Source: Clostridia bacterium (GTDB taxonomy: Bacteria; Bacillota; Clostridia; Oscillospirales; CAG-272). From it: a DNA stretch of 53,743 nt. Positions 42,979 to 51,809 of the stretch are shown here, in pieces; the stretch's first letter is position 1, and each line of letters begins with the position of its first letter. Under the pieces are notes generated by a model. It did no database searches, was not told the DNA's origin, and worked only from the letters and a program-made list of their open reading frames with translations. The position numbers were made by a program, and so were the translations under genes. The stretch is taken from assembly GCA_017935225.1 (NCBI GenBank), contig JAGBIA010000043.1, positions 1 through 53,743 on the forward strand, given 5' to 3'.

Positions 42979-44190
42979 TTACTTTACAAGTCTATCCATA
43001 AGCGTGTAGCCGTCGCGAACGTAAAGTCCGGTCGCCGCCGCGCTCTCCTCGTCAAAGCTCTTAACTCCGCAAAGCTCATCCGCGGAAGAGTAGATGAAGA
43101 ACGGAACGGGATCGATCGTATGTGTTCTCAGGCGTACGGGAGTAGGATGGTCGGGAAGCACCATTATCTTGAAATCCTCCCCCGTGCTCTTGAGATATTC
43201 ATAAACGGGAGTAAGTATCTTAGCGTCAATAAGCTCGATGGAAAGTACCTTATTATCGGTCTCTGCTCTGTGACCGCACTCATCCGGACCTTCAACATGA
43301 ACGTAAACGTATTCAGCACCGTCCTTGAATGCCTTTATTGCCGCCTGAGCTTTGCCGTCGTAGTTAGTGTGAACGTTACCGGTCGCGCCCTCGACGTCGA
43401 CAGACTTCATCTCGGCGCATATACCGATACCCTTGATAAGATCTACCGCGGAGATGACAGTCGCATCAAGTCCCCATTTGTCCTTAAAAGAAGGAAGCTG
43501 AGGCTTCTTTCCGGGGCTCCAGAGCCAGATCGAGTTACCGGGCTTGAGTCCGCGCGCTTTACGTGCAACATTGATCGGATGATCCTTGAGAATATCATAA
43601 CTTGCCTTCATTATTTCAAGGAATTCCTCGCCGCCGTCTTCGATTCGGGGGAGATACTCACCGATGCGCTTACCGATAATGTCGTGAGGACGGGTAAAGT
43701 CGTATCTGTCCTTGTCGGTCTTCCACATCAGACAATGGCGATAGCTAAGACCCGTATACAGATGTCTTTGATCGTTTCCAAGCTCACGGTTGATAGCCTT
43801 GACGAGCTCGTCAGCCTCGGCTGTGGTTATCTCATCAGCCGAATTGTCGGTTATTATGCGATCCTCGTAGTTATCCTGCTCTTCAGTGAGGGTAACGAAA
43901 TTACATCTGATAGCAGTATCGTCATCCTGCATTGTAAGTCCCATACTAAGAGCCTCAAGAGGAGATCTGCCCTTGGAGAACACCTTGGGATCGAAGGAAA
44001 GAATTGCCATATTTGCGGTATCGCTCTCGGGGACCATTCCGTCGGGCACGTTGGAAACAGTTCCTACAAGGGCCTTGCTTGCAAGTGTATCCATACAAGG
44101 CTTGTGCGCCTTCTGCATTGGCGACATACCGCCAAGAGACTCGACCTTTTCGTCTGCCATACCGTCGGGAATGAGAACTAAGTATTTCAT
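42979..44190 (-). CDS. apgM: Cofactor-independent phosphoglycerate mutase (ApgM type)
   Basis: Interconverts 3- and 2-phosphoglycerate without 2,3-bisphosphoglycerate. The 403-residue protein belongs to the archaeal-type iPGM family of the alkaline phosphatase superfamily. Metal-site motifs are LIPDGMAD, PESDTANMAI (nucleophile Ser), VEGPDECGHRAE, LPDHPTP and RTHTIDPVPF. A CGAGG ribosome site precedes the ATG and a perfect-spacing promoter lies upstream. Confidence 0.92.
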   Translation of the reverse strand: MKYLVLIPDGMADEKVESLGGMSPMQKAHKPCMDTLASKALVGTVSNVPDGMVPESDTANMAILSFDPKVFSKGRSPLEALSMGLTMQDDDTAIRCNFVTLTEEQDNYEDRIITDNSADEITTAEADELVKAINRELGNDQRHLYTGLSYRHCLMWKTDKDRYDFTRPHDIIGKRIGEYLPRIEDGGEEFLEIMKASYDILKDHPINVARKARGLKPGNSIWLWSPGKKPQLPSFKDKWGLDATVISAVDLIKGIGICAEMKSVDVEGATGNVHTNYDGKAQAAIKAFKDGAEYVYVHVEGPDECGHRAETDNKVLSIELIDAKILTPVYEYLKSTGEDFKIMVLPDHPTPVRLRTHTIDPVPFFIYSSADELCGVKSFDEESAAATGLYVRDGYTLMDRLVK

Positions 44191-44274
44191 AAATTTTAAC
44201 CTCGGAAAAAATAGAATTTGCTATATGATGATCATAAAAAAGTAACACTTATGAAGATATGATAATCACATTTT

Positions 44275-44303
44275 ATTATACCATAACAGTGAGAATTTTT
44301 CAA
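44275..44303 (-). promoter_or_regulatory. Probable promoter of apgM
   Basis: On the minus strand TTGAAA (44303-44298) and TATAAT (44280-44275), 17 bases apart. It faces away from the 44.4 kb plus-strand promoter. Confidence 0.72.
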
Positions 44304-44393
44304 TGTTTTTTTGCAATTATTATGCCAAAATAATAGATTTTTTAACAAATTCAATTATATAAAAGTAACAAAACAAAAGTTTTATCAAAACTG

Positions 44394-44422
44394 TTGAAAA
44401 ATGCGCTTGTTTATGATAGAAT
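44394..44422 (+). promoter_or_regulatory. Probable promoter of the 44.5 kb gene
   Basis: TTGAAA (44394-44399) and TAGAAT (44417-44422), 17 bases apart. An ATG at 44401 lies inside it and so cannot be the gene's start. Confidence 0.7.
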
Positions 44423-44457
44423 ATTGTAGGTATAAATCTGTGAAAGGTCGGATACAA

Positions 44458-45102
44458 ATGTCTCAAAGCAACAAAAATGTCAAAAAGACTCTGATTATAG
44501 TTCTGTCGGTCCTCGCAGCAGTGCTTCTTGTTATGTATCTGCTCACGCTTGCGCTCCCCAGTCTTTTCAATGCAATAAGCGGCGAGAACACAGAAGAGGG
44601 AACTGCTGATTTTAATTTTTACGAACCTGATTTCAATGAAAATATATATGAGGACGATAGATATCTCGAGCTTATCGCAGACGGTGTACTGAGGTACGAT
44701 AACGGATCAAACTCGATAGTTACTATCACGCCTGATAACGTAGCATCCTTTGGCGATCCCATAAAGCTTTTGTACAATCTCGTCTATGCCGCTATCGAAG
44801 GAGATAACGAGCGCTACAATTCATTCTTCAGCTCGGAGTATCTTAAAGCCCACGGAGCCAAAGGCGAATTTACGATGCAGAAGATCTACGGCGGAACGAT
44901 AACCGCATATTCTACTGAGGGCGTCCAGGGAAATAATGGTAATTATACAAAATATATTTACATGCTGAACTACCGTATACTTTACAATAACGGAACCTTC
45001 AGAGCTGATATCGGAGAGGACTCCAAGACGCAGTACATAGTCATAACAGACCGAGAAGGAAAGCTTCTGATCGACGCGATATCTACATCAAGATACAAAT
45101 AA
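44458..45102 (+). CDS. Unknown membrane-anchored protein
   Basis: A 214-residue protein with one N-terminal membrane helix (TLIIVLSVLAAVLLVMYLLT) and an extracytoplasmic part containing a conserved-looking domain (SIVTITPDNVASFGDPIKLL ... IYMLNYRILYNNGTF). I do not recognise a family, but the long C-terminal domain resembles secreted proteins of unknown function in Clostridia. ATG 44458 is chosen because GAAAGG precedes it and the frame upstream lies in the promoter. Confidence 0.72.
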   Translation: MSQSNKNVKKTLIIVLSVLAAVLLVMYLLTLALPSLFNAISGENTEEGTADFNFYEPDFNENIYEDDRYLELIADGVLRYDNGSNSIVTITPDNVASFGDPIKLLYNLVYAAIEGDNERYNSFFSSEYLKAHGAKGEFTMQKIYGGTITAYSTEGVQGNNGNYTKYIYMLNYRILYNNGTFRADIGEDSKTQYIVITDREGKLLIDAISTSRYK

Positions 45103-45105
45103 AAA

Positions 45106-45130
45106 TACACCGCGGTAATGCCGCGGTGTA
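45106..45130 (-). terminator. Terminator for the 45.1 kb minus-strand gene
   Basis: The perfect 10-bp stem TACACCGCGG / CCGCGGTGTA with a five-base loop is followed on the minus strand by TTTTTATTT, so it mainly ends the minus-strand transcript; it can also slow plus-strand transcription. Confidence 0.85.
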
Positions 45131-45134
45131 AAGA

Positions 45135-45569
45135 TTATTTAATACTGTCAACAACCGAGTGAGCCCATCCGAGAAGATCAGCTTTTTCGTCATCGTTAAG
45201 CTTTCCGCCAAGGAAAGGCAGTCCGCCGAACTTAACGGTCTTTACGTTCTCGATAACGTTCGTGCCGGTCTCCTTAAGTACTGCCAAGGTGGTCTCAACG
45301 AGCTTGTCGTTACCATCTATAAGAAGTGCTACGTTCTGAGCCTTTTTCCTATCAAGCTCGCGGCAGAATCTTCTTACCATATCATCGAGATCGTTGCTAC
45401 CGGAGATAGCGAGAATAACGAGACGCTCGTTCTCACAGGAATATGCAGGAGGGATGATGTCGATCGCATTGTAATTCTGGGACAGCTCGAACTCAGCCTT
45501 GATAGCTTCTGCAAGAGCTTTCATTTTTGCTTTTTTCGAATAATAGAGAAATCTCATTTTAAGAGCCAT
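45135..45569 (-). CDS. Flavodoxin-like fold protein, unknown role
   Basis: A 144-residue cytoplasmic protein with a Rossmann-like pattern: MRFLYYSKKAKMKALAEAI at the start, ERLVILAISGSNDLDDMVRRF, AQNVALLIDG and VKTVKFGGLPFLGG. It looks like a flavodoxin-type domain, although a clear FMN-binding loop (T/SxTGxT) is absent; the sequence YYSKKAK may stand in its place. A GGAGG ribosome site precedes the ATG, and promoter and terminator make it a single-gene unit. Confidence 0.65.
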   Translation of the reverse strand: MALKMRFLYYSKKAKMKALAEAIKAEFELSQNYNAIDIIPPAYSCENERLVILAISGSNDLDDMVRRFCRELDRKKAQNVALLIDGNDKLVETTLAVLKETGTNVIENVKTVKFGGLPFLGGKLNDDEKADLLGWAHSVVDSIK

Positions 45570-45601
45570 GGTTTTTATCCTCCAATTTTTTTGTTAGTTA
45601 T

Positions 45602-45630
45602 ATTATAACAAAAATATTTCATTTGTGCAA
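45602..45630 (-). promoter_or_regulatory. Probable promoter of the 45.1 kb gene
   Basis: On the minus strand TTGCAC (45630-45625) and TATAAT (45607-45602), 17 bases apart, 33 bases before the start. Confidence 0.75.
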
Positions 45631-45727
45631 GAGTTTTTTGTAAATTTCTTATGCTAATATAGTCATATGTGTAAATATAGGCTCAAATAGTTCAAAACCC
45701 GCAAAAACGTGCCTTTTCCTACTCCCC

Positions 45728-45759
45728 AAATTATACAAAATTTGCATTTTGTATAATTT
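45728..45759. repeat. AT-rich perfect hairpin in the 45.6-45.9 kb gap
   Basis: AAATTATACAAAAT-TTGC-ATTTTGTATAATTT is a perfect 14-bp stem with a four-base loop, about 150 bases before the plus-strand gene. The gap 45570-45911 otherwise holds only the minus-strand promoter and AT-rich DNA. The hairpin could be a weak terminator, a binding site or a small element; nothing decides this. Confidence 0.6.
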
Positions 45760-45911
45760 TATATGTATTTAAAGATCCCCCGCTGAATTTTGCCAAATGG
45801 CTCTTTCTTGCTTTTTTCTGCGTTTTTCACGTTTTGTTCTTTTATAGCTAATCACGATCCGTGCTCTGTTTCAATCTCTAAAATAAAATCGCATTTAGGA
45901 AAATTATTTTT

Positions 45912-46613
45912 ATGAATTCCCTTGGGTTCGATACTTTAATAATCAACGCTCGTCCTTACAGTGATGAGTCAATAAAATTACTTTTAGAAATATTTGCACC
46001 TTTCGACGTCAGAAATTTCGTTTTTCTGCACGAATTCGATCAGATGATCGATCCGTTGTCAGTTGCGCTAAATTCTGCAAGATCATTTGAGCAACGAATT
46101 TCTCCACTGCTTCCGCGAGGTGTTCGCACCAGGGCTCTTATGAGCACCAAATTCTCAAACGAAACGCTCATCACACCCGAGCTTCATAGACTTTGTCCGT
46201 CTCGCAAGGTCAATTCCCTCTTTGTGTCTCTTCCTATATTTCCTGACACCGATGACAACGACTTTGCTACCGCGCTCAATCGTTTGCTTTACAGATCGAA
46301 GATATATCCGATACTCAGCTCGTTTGAGTCTATTCGCGAGACCTCACCAAAGCAATTCTCGGATAAACTTCTGACAATAAACTCCTGCGGCTTTGCTTTT
46401 GACATTAATTACCTTTTCAAAATTGATAATCTCGAGTTGACAAATATGCTTGCTGCGCGCAACGTTTCGATTCTTCCGTGTATCTCGCACGATCCATCCT
46501 GCTACGCAGGAATTGCCGACAGCGCGCAATATTTTATTGATACGCTCGGCAAGCAGCTTTACTACAAGCTCTGCTCACAGATGAATAGATCGGTTTTGAG
46601 AGTGGGATTATGA
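45912..46613 (+). CDS. Unknown protein converging on spoIIID
   Basis: A 233-residue protein without a signal peptide or membrane segment. It begins MNSLGFDTLIINARPYSDES and has several short conserved-looking stretches (FVFLHEFDQMIDPLSVA, SILPCISHDPSCYAGIADSA). The pattern of alternating hydrophobic strands and helices suggests an alpha/beta or TIM-barrel-like fold, but I recognise no family. The ribosome site (AGGA) is weak and 11 bases away. Its last six bases overlap the end of spoIIID on the other strand, so the transcripts collide. Confidence 0.65.
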   Translation: MNSLGFDTLIINARPYSDESIKLLLEIFAPFDVRNFVFLHEFDQMIDPLSVALNSARSFEQRISPLLPRGVRTRALMSTKFSNETLITPELHRLCPSRKVNSLFVSLPIFPDTDDNDFATALNRLLYRSKIYPILSSFESIRETSPKQFSDKLLTINSCGFAFDINYLFKIDNLELTNMLAARNVSILPCISHDPSCYAGIADSAQYFIDTLGKQLYYKLCSQMNRSVLRVGL

Positions 46614-46868
46614 CCGAGCTCCGCCAGCGTATTTTCTTCTGGTCGCCTCGCCACCCCTCAAATGTCTTTCCTGTTTGTTTTGATCGAGTACCTGCTTTAC
46701 TTCCAAATAAAGATCGATGTCAACTCGCTTCAGTATCTCAGTAACATCTTTATGCACTGTGCTTTTACTGATTCCGAATTCAGCCGCGACCTTGCGTACG
46801 GTCGCCTTATTGGCAACGAGATAATTACCAAGTTTTACGCATCTTTCATTTACATAACCAACGTACAT
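46608..46868 (-). CDS. spoIIID: Sporulation transcriptional regulator SpoIIID
   Basis: A helix-turn-helix regulator active in the mother cell that changes many sigma-E dependent genes. The 86-residue protein has the family core ATVRKVAAEFGISKSTVHKD and the C-terminal HLRGGEATRRKY. ATG 46868 is chosen because GGAG lies seven bases upstream; the frame extends to 46886 without a ribosome site. It is intact, in contrast to spoIVA. Its 3' end overlaps the converging plus-strand gene. Confidence 0.95.
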   Translation of the reverse strand: MYVGYVNERCVKLGNYLVANKATVRKVAAEFGISKSTVHKDVTEILKRVDIDLYLEVKQVLDQNKQERHLRGGEATRRKYAGGARS

Positions 46869-46947
46869 AATATAGCTCCGCTTCATAGTTATTCAATACC
46901 AATTTATGCGGGAGCTATTTCAAATATTAACCTTTTTAGGAGTTCGT

Positions 46948-47718
46948 ATGCAAAAAGAAACCAGCAAATTCACGGAATCTGACATAATGGAAGGTATGTC
47001 CTCGATCTCTGCCGTTATCAAAGCTATGGAATCAGGCAGAACCGACAGACGCATCCGCACCGTATTCGTCGATAAATCAAAAAAAGAGTCCAAGCGTAGA
47101 GAGATCGGCTTTCTTATGCACAAATCGCGCGAGCTTGATTTTGCCCTTGAGTATACCGATGCGCAGAGTCTCTCTGAGGTAACTACGGGTAGTTCTCACG
47201 GTGGAATAGTTGCTTTCTGCTCCCCGAGAAGCATCCCCAAGCTTGCACCCGACGTCATTGATCCGAGCGGCGTTTACTATATGCTTGACGGCGTTGAGGA
47301 TCCTTATAATTTCGGATACTCGGTGCGCTCTATATATGCGGCTGGCGGAAGCGGTATAATCCTTCCTCCGCGCAATTGGATGGGCGTTGCGGGTGTAGTT
47401 GCACGCTCGTCTGCCGGTAGCTCAGAGCTAATAGATATGTTCGTTGCCGAACCCGAAGATGCCGCCGATATCTTCAAATCTCTCGGTTTCAGAGTGATCT
47501 GCGCGGGAATACGAGACTCTGAGTCTATATTTGATACCTCTCTTCAAAAGCCTCTATTCGTAGTGCTTGGCGGCGAGAAGCGCGGCATTTCGCGTGCCGT
47601 TCTCGATAAAGCCGACACGGTGGTAAGAATTGACTACGGAAATGAGTTCAACGGTTCTCTGTCGACCGCCGCGGCAAGTGCTGTGTTCGCGTTTGAGATT
47701 TTCAGAGCTAACAGATAA
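46948..47718 (+). CDS. SpoU/TrmH-family RNA 2'-O-methyltransferase
   Basis: A 256-residue SPOUT-fold RNA methyltransferase. Motif 1 is VYYMLDGVEDPYNFGYSVRS, and motifs 2 and 3 are LFVVLGGEKRGISRAVLD and EFNGSLSTAAASAVFAFEI, the usual TrmH pattern. ATG 46948 follows AGGAG; the open frame from 46906 lacks a ribosome site. The tRNA or rRNA target cannot be read. It is a single gene followed by the proC promoter region. Confidence 0.85.
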   Translation: MQKETSKFTESDIMEGMSSISAVIKAMESGRTDRRIRTVFVDKSKKESKRREIGFLMHKSRELDFALEYTDAQSLSEVTTGSSHGGIVAFCSPRSIPKLAPDVIDPSGVYYMLDGVEDPYNFGYSVRSIYAAGGSGIILPPRNWMGVAGVVARSSAGSSELIDMFVAEPEDAADIFKSLGFRVICAGIRDSESIFDTSLQKPLFVVLGGEKRGISRAVLDKADTVVRIDYGNEFNGSLSTAAASAVFAFEIFRANR

Positions 47719-47806
47719 AATATTTCGTTTTTATACGTTTTGTTTACCGTTTGTTAAAAAATATATGCTATACTAAATGAGTATACAAAATTTTTCGAGG
47801 TTGATT

Positions 47807-48619
47807 ATGAAACGTTCACTCGCCGTTATTGGTGTCGGAAATATGGCAAAATCAATAATTGCAGGCATTACATCGTCTGATATCAGCGTATCCTGCTTTT
47901 ATCTTTTTGACAAAAATATTGCTACCTACGAAACAATGCAGGGGCACGATTCTTTCGTTTATTCAAAATCTATAGAGGATGCAATAGCCGCATCTGATAC
48001 AGTACTTCTGTCGGTAAAGCCTCAGAATTATCCGGAGGTACTTGACGCTGTCACGAATGTCAGCGGATATGAAAAGAAACTCTATATCTCTATTGCCGCA
48101 GGTATAACCTCACAGAGCGTTTCTGATAAGCTCGGTGGCGCAACTGTTATAAGAGTTCTCCCAAATCTTCCGATGACTATCGGCAAGGGCGTTTCGGCTA
48201 TATGCAAAAATCCTTCCGCTTCTGCTGATGAGCTCAGCTTCGTTGATGCTGTATTTGCATCCGCAGGAAGCACGATGTTTATTGAAGAGAGCGAGATGAA
48301 TCGCATAATCGGTGCTCTGTCTTCCTCGCCCGCTTACGTTTTCAAGTTTATTGATGCTATCTGCAAAGGCGCAGATGCCCAAGGACTTGACGGTCGCGCA
48401 CTTCTTGACGCTGTCTGCGATGTTGTCATCGGTTCGGCTATGCTGCTCAAGAGTCTCCCCGACACTCCCGAGGAGCTTATCTCTAAGGTGGCATCCAAAG
48501 GCGGAACGACTCAAAGAGCGATCGACACGCTTGACGAATACGATTTCGACGGAATTATTACAAAGGCTATGATTGCTTGCACGGCACGTGCAGACGAGCT
48601 TGGCCGCAAGGATGATTGA
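47807..48619 (+). CDS. proC: Pyrroline-5-carboxylate reductase
   Basis: Makes proline from pyrroline-5-carboxylate with NAD(P)H. The 270-residue protein has the nucleotide-binding start IGVGNMAKSIIAG, the motif LSVKPQNYPEVLD, IRVLPNLPMTIGKG and the C-terminal KGGTTQRAIDTL. ATG 47807 follows CGAGG; the upstream frame to 47777 includes an unlikely start. Upstream is TATACT (47769-47774) with only a weak -35. Confidence 0.94.
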   Translation: MKRSLAVIGVGNMAKSIIAGITSSDISVSCFYLFDKNIATYETMQGHDSFVYSKSIEDAIAASDTVLLSVKPQNYPEVLDAVTNVSGYEKKLYISIAAGITSQSVSDKLGGATVIRVLPNLPMTIGKGVSAICKNPSASADELSFVDAVFASAGSTMFIEESEMNRIIGALSSSPAYVFKFIDAICKGADAQGLDGRALLDAVCDVVIGSAMLLKSLPDTPEELISKVASKGGTTQRAIDTLDEYDFDGIITKAMIACTARADELGRKDD

Positions 48620-48643
48620 TATTATCAGAAAGGTATTACTGTT

Positions 48644-49638
48644 TTGGCAACCAAGAAAAAAGGATTCAAGCTATTTGATATGAATCGCGACGGCAAGGGG
48701 GCTGTCGAAGAAAATACTAAGCCTACCTTAGCATTTTTCTTCAAATCTCTTGTACGAAAATTTCCTCAGCTACTCAGGCTCAATCTGCTTATGCTCTTCC
48801 AGATACTGCCGCTGATATTTATCGCGATAGTTTTTCTCGCAGGAGATAAGACACCGAGTGCTACCAGCACGACATACGCACCGCTTCTCGGTATAGATCA
48901 GGTGCTATCCACTCCGAGTGCATCTCACACACTTGATATGTCGCTGATCCAGATGGGACTTCCCGTCTTCAGTACTGCGGTGACCTGCACGATAATCGTC
49001 CTCGTGTTATTCCTGCTCATTACGTGGGGATGGCAGAATATCGGTGCTACATATGTGCTTCGCGGACTCGTGCGTGGCGATGCTGTATTCTTATTACCGA
49101 TTATTTCTACGCGATCAAGCGAAATCTCAAGCAGGGGTTGCTTGTTGGAATCATTGATCTCATCCTCTCGTCAGTTCTCGTTATCGACTTTATTTACTTC
49201 TATCAAAGAACCGGTCAGTTTGGTATGGATTTCATGTATTTCGTGATCTTTGCTCTTGCGATCATCTACTTCATAATGAGATTTTATATCTATCTGCTTC
49301 TCGTTACCTTTGATATGAAGACCTTCAAGATAATCAAAAACTCGTTTATCTTCTCAATTCTCGGTATAAAGAGAAATATCATGGCACTTCTCGGAATCAT
49401 TCTTGTAGTCGTGATCCACGCACTTATGATCTGGTTTTTGATCAGCACTCCGCTCGGATTTACTATGATCCTTCCCTTCGTCTACATTCTCGCACTTACC
49501 GCATTTATGTCCGCATATGCGGCATTCCCGATAATTGATAAGTATCTCATCGAGCCATATGCTGAAAAAGAGGACGAAGAAGAGTTCGTATACCTCAAAC
49601 CCGCAGATGAAACGATCGATGAAACTTCCGAAACCTGA
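48644..49638 (+). pseudogene. Integral membrane protein (DUF624-like), frameshifted
   Basis: The frame from the TTG at 48644 encodes an N-terminal charged segment and membrane helices, then leaves its frame; the frame one base earlier continues without loss into TDYFYAIKRNLKQGLL and about four more membrane helices to 49638. The switch occurs within 49088-49096 (TTCTTATTACC) and is consistent with loss of one base. The joined product would be about 331 residues and resembles DUF624-like membrane proteins near sugar or ABC-transport genes. AGAAAGG lies 10 bases before the TTG. No slippery heptamer fits a programmed shift, so a real mutation or a sequence error is likely. Confidence 0.7.
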
Positions 49639-49660
49639 AATTTATTTTGTAAAATAAATT
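49639..49660. terminator. AT-rich hairpin after the membrane protein
   Basis: AATTTATTTT-GT-AAAATAAATT is a perfect 10-bp stem right after the stop codon, without a strong T run. It might end or stabilise the transcript. Confidence 0.4.
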
Positions 49661-49688
49661 AACTATTTTTATAAAGGAGACCATTATT

Positions 49689-51062
49689 ATGAAAAAACTG
49701 ATTTCCGTATTACTTTGTGTTGCTATTATCCTCACTCTGTCGCTTACGCTCTTCAGCTGTAACACAGAAGATGATAGCGGTGTAAATACGCCTTCTGACA
49801 AGGAAACAAACGGTCAGGATCCTACCGATGAACCTACCGATAAGCCTACGGATAAGCAGACCAACAAGCCTACCGAAAAGCCCACTCAAAAGCCCAAGCC
49901 CGAGACTCCTGAGCCTGACGAGAACGACGTTACGGCTTTCAATCTCGATCAGTTCCTCTATCCTATCTGGGCGGGTAACATCAGCTATGCAGAAGCTGCT
50001 TTTGTAAGACAGCAGAAAGATGGCGTAATTGCTCCTATTAAGCTTCTCTATCCTATTGACACTCTGATCTCCGTACGCAGTGCTGACCTCAAGACCGTAT
50101 ATGTTTCCGGAGAAGACTATTTTGTTGACGATGACGGAAATCTTTGCATAATTGAAGGCGGAAATATTCCCGTTCTCGCATATGACGACTATCACTTCCC
50201 GCTCTCTCAGGATGAGCATAATCAGAACAAGCTTGCTACCAAGCTTCCCGAGGCTAATAACTTCGGTTGGGGCTTTATCCGCGCAGAGATCGGCAATAAC
50301 AAGCCCGGTATGTCTGAGTGGACGATCGCAGTAACTTATATGCACGCCGAGGAAGAAGAGTGCGTTGTAAATGTTCCTGAAGCAAAGAGCGCAACTTTCG
50401 CTACTCTTATTGACAAGCTCAATGCCGGCGAGGATATAAAGATCGTTGCAACAGGTGACAGTATCACTGACGGTTGGTCGGCTTCGGGTAAGAACGGTGT
50501 TAATATGCCTCCTTACTGTCCTCAGTACAACGTTCTCGTTGAACAGTACATCAAGAACGCATACAACGTAAACGTTACACAGAAAAACGTAGGTGTCAGC
50601 GGATCTAATACCAATGGCGGCGTCAGCAAGCTTTCCGAGATCTGCGGCGAGGATCCCGATCTCGTTATTATCGCTTTCGGTATGAATGACGGATGCAGTA
50701 TGGATCCTAACACTTACACAAACAATATCAATAAGATGGTAAGCACTATCAATGAGAATTGCCCCGACGCTTGTATCGTTGTTGTAGGAACTTGTCTTCC
50801 CAACCCCGAATTTGCTTGGAGTCCCGGAGGAGAGCCTGCTCTCAAGTATCACATCGATTATATCGACTACCTCAAGAGTGCTGAGTCTACTTGGAAGAAT
50901 GCGGCACACGCTGACGTAACTACCGCTAACATAGAGATCTATGAAAGAAAGGTTTACCAGGACCTCGCAGGCTCTAACTCAAATCACCCCAACGACTACA
51001 TGCACAGAATTTACGCACAGGTGATCATTCAGACCATCTTTGGTGACTATCTTACTTACTAA
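49689..51062 (+). CDS. SGNH-hydrolase lipoprotein
   Basis: A 457-residue surface lipoprotein. The signal peptide ends at the lipobox LFSC, followed by a Thr/Pro/Lys-rich linker (TDEPTDKPTDKQTNKPTEK) of about 35 residues. The C-terminal domain is an SGNH esterase: block I GDSITDGWS, block II GVSGSNTNGG, block III GMNDG and block V HPNDYMHR. The likely substrate is an acetyl ester on cell-wall or plant polysaccharide. AAAGGAGA precedes the ATG. A middle beta-domain (residues 80-230) is not recognised. Confidence 0.85.
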   Translation: MKKLISVLLCVAIILTLSLTLFSCNTEDDSGVNTPSDKETNGQDPTDEPTDKPTDKQTNKPTEKPTQKPKPETPEPDENDVTAFNLDQFLYPIWAGNISYAEAAFVRQQKDGVIAPIKLLYPIDTLISVRSADLKTVYVSGEDYFVDDDGNLCIIEGGNIPVLAYDDYHFPLSQDEHNQNKLATKLPEANNFGWGFIRAEIGNNKPGMSEWTIAVTYMHAEEEECVVNVPEAKSATFATLIDKLNAGEDIKIVATGDSITDGWSASGKNGVNMPPYCPQYNVLVEQYIKNAYNVNVTQKNVGVSGSNTNGGVSKLSEICGEDPDLVIIAFGMNDGCSMDPNTYTNNINKMVSTINENCPDACIVVVGTCLPNPEFAWSPGGEPALKYHIDYIDYLKSAESTWKNAAHADVTTANIEIYERKVYQDLAGSNSNHPNDYMHRIYAQVIIQTIFGDYLTY

Positions 51063-51071
51063 TTAAAATTT

Positions 51072-51105
51072 AAAGGCTACCACCAAAAAAGTGGTAGCCT
51101 TTTTT
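51072..51105. terminator. Terminator between SGNH gene and polysaccharide deacetylase
   Basis: AAAGGCTACCAC pairs with GTGGTAGCCTTT, followed by TTT (and an A run on the left), between converging genes, so it acts on both. Confidence 0.85.
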
Positions 51106-51809
51106 CAGTTTTGGATGAGTTCTGATACTGTAACGAATTCGTAACCCTCCTCGAGAAGTCTCGGAATAATAAGAGACAGAGCATCGCAGGTAGTGTTCTT
51201 GCCGCAGGTATAATCGTGCATAAGGATTATATCTCCGCCGTGAACTCCGCTACATACCTTGTCTAAGATATCTTCGGGTGGAGTGTTCTTCCAATCGAGA
51301 GTATCAACACTCCATAAGACGACCGAGTATCCCATTTCGCGCGCCGCTCTCTCTACGTCTGCATTATTTGCTCCACGCGGCGGTCTGAAGAGCTTTGGCC
51401 TTATACCTACCGTGTTATAAATAAGCTCCTCACAGCTCTTCATCTCGTTTATCGCATTTGAAGCATTCAGATCTTTTGAATTGTCGTGAGAGTAAGAATG
51501 ATTTGCAATCTCGTGTCCCGCCGCTCTTATCAGCTTAAGCGGCTCTGGGTAATTCTGAATATTCACACCTATCACGAAAAAAGTAGCCTTAACGCCGTAT
51601 TTGTCGAGAATTTTCAATATTCTCTCGGTGTAACGCGGATGAGGTCCGTCATCAAAGGTAAGTGCTATTTTTTTCGTAGGTTCACGGCTTCTCCAAAAAA
51701 CAATACTCGAATTCCCTTCTGCAAATGCTTTACTTTCTCCAAAGATCGATCCTGTACAGATCGTAATGCAGATCAAGAAGATCATAGTTCTGCAGAATGA
51801 TCTACGCAT
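51105..51809 (-). CDS. Polysaccharide deacetylase (NodB family), secreted
   Basis: A 234-residue protein with an N-terminal hydrophobic signal segment (MIFLICITICTGSIFG) and a NodB domain: TFDDGPHP, HSYSH (metal His), RPPRGANN, WSVDTLDWKN and IILMHDY. It is likely to deacetylate peptidoglycan or a similar glycan outside the cell. It starts eight bases inside the 3' end of the next deacetylase gene (ATGCGTAG), so the two are translated together. Confidence 0.88.
   Translation of the reverse strand: MRRSFCRTMIFLICITICTGSIFGESKAFAEGNSSIVFWRSREPTKKIALTFDDGPHPRYTERILKILDKYGVKATFFVIGVNIQNYPEPLKLIRAAGHEIANHSYSHDNSKDLNASNAINEMKSCEELIYNTVGIRPKLFRPPRGANNADVERAAREMGYSVVLWSVDTLDWKNTPPEDILDKVCSGVHGGDIILMHDYTCGKNTTCDALSLIIPRLLEEGYEFVTVSELIQN

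Noticed and set aside
49088-49096. Programmed -1 frameshift
   Set aside because: No X-XXY-YYZ slippery heptamer; loss of one base explains it better.
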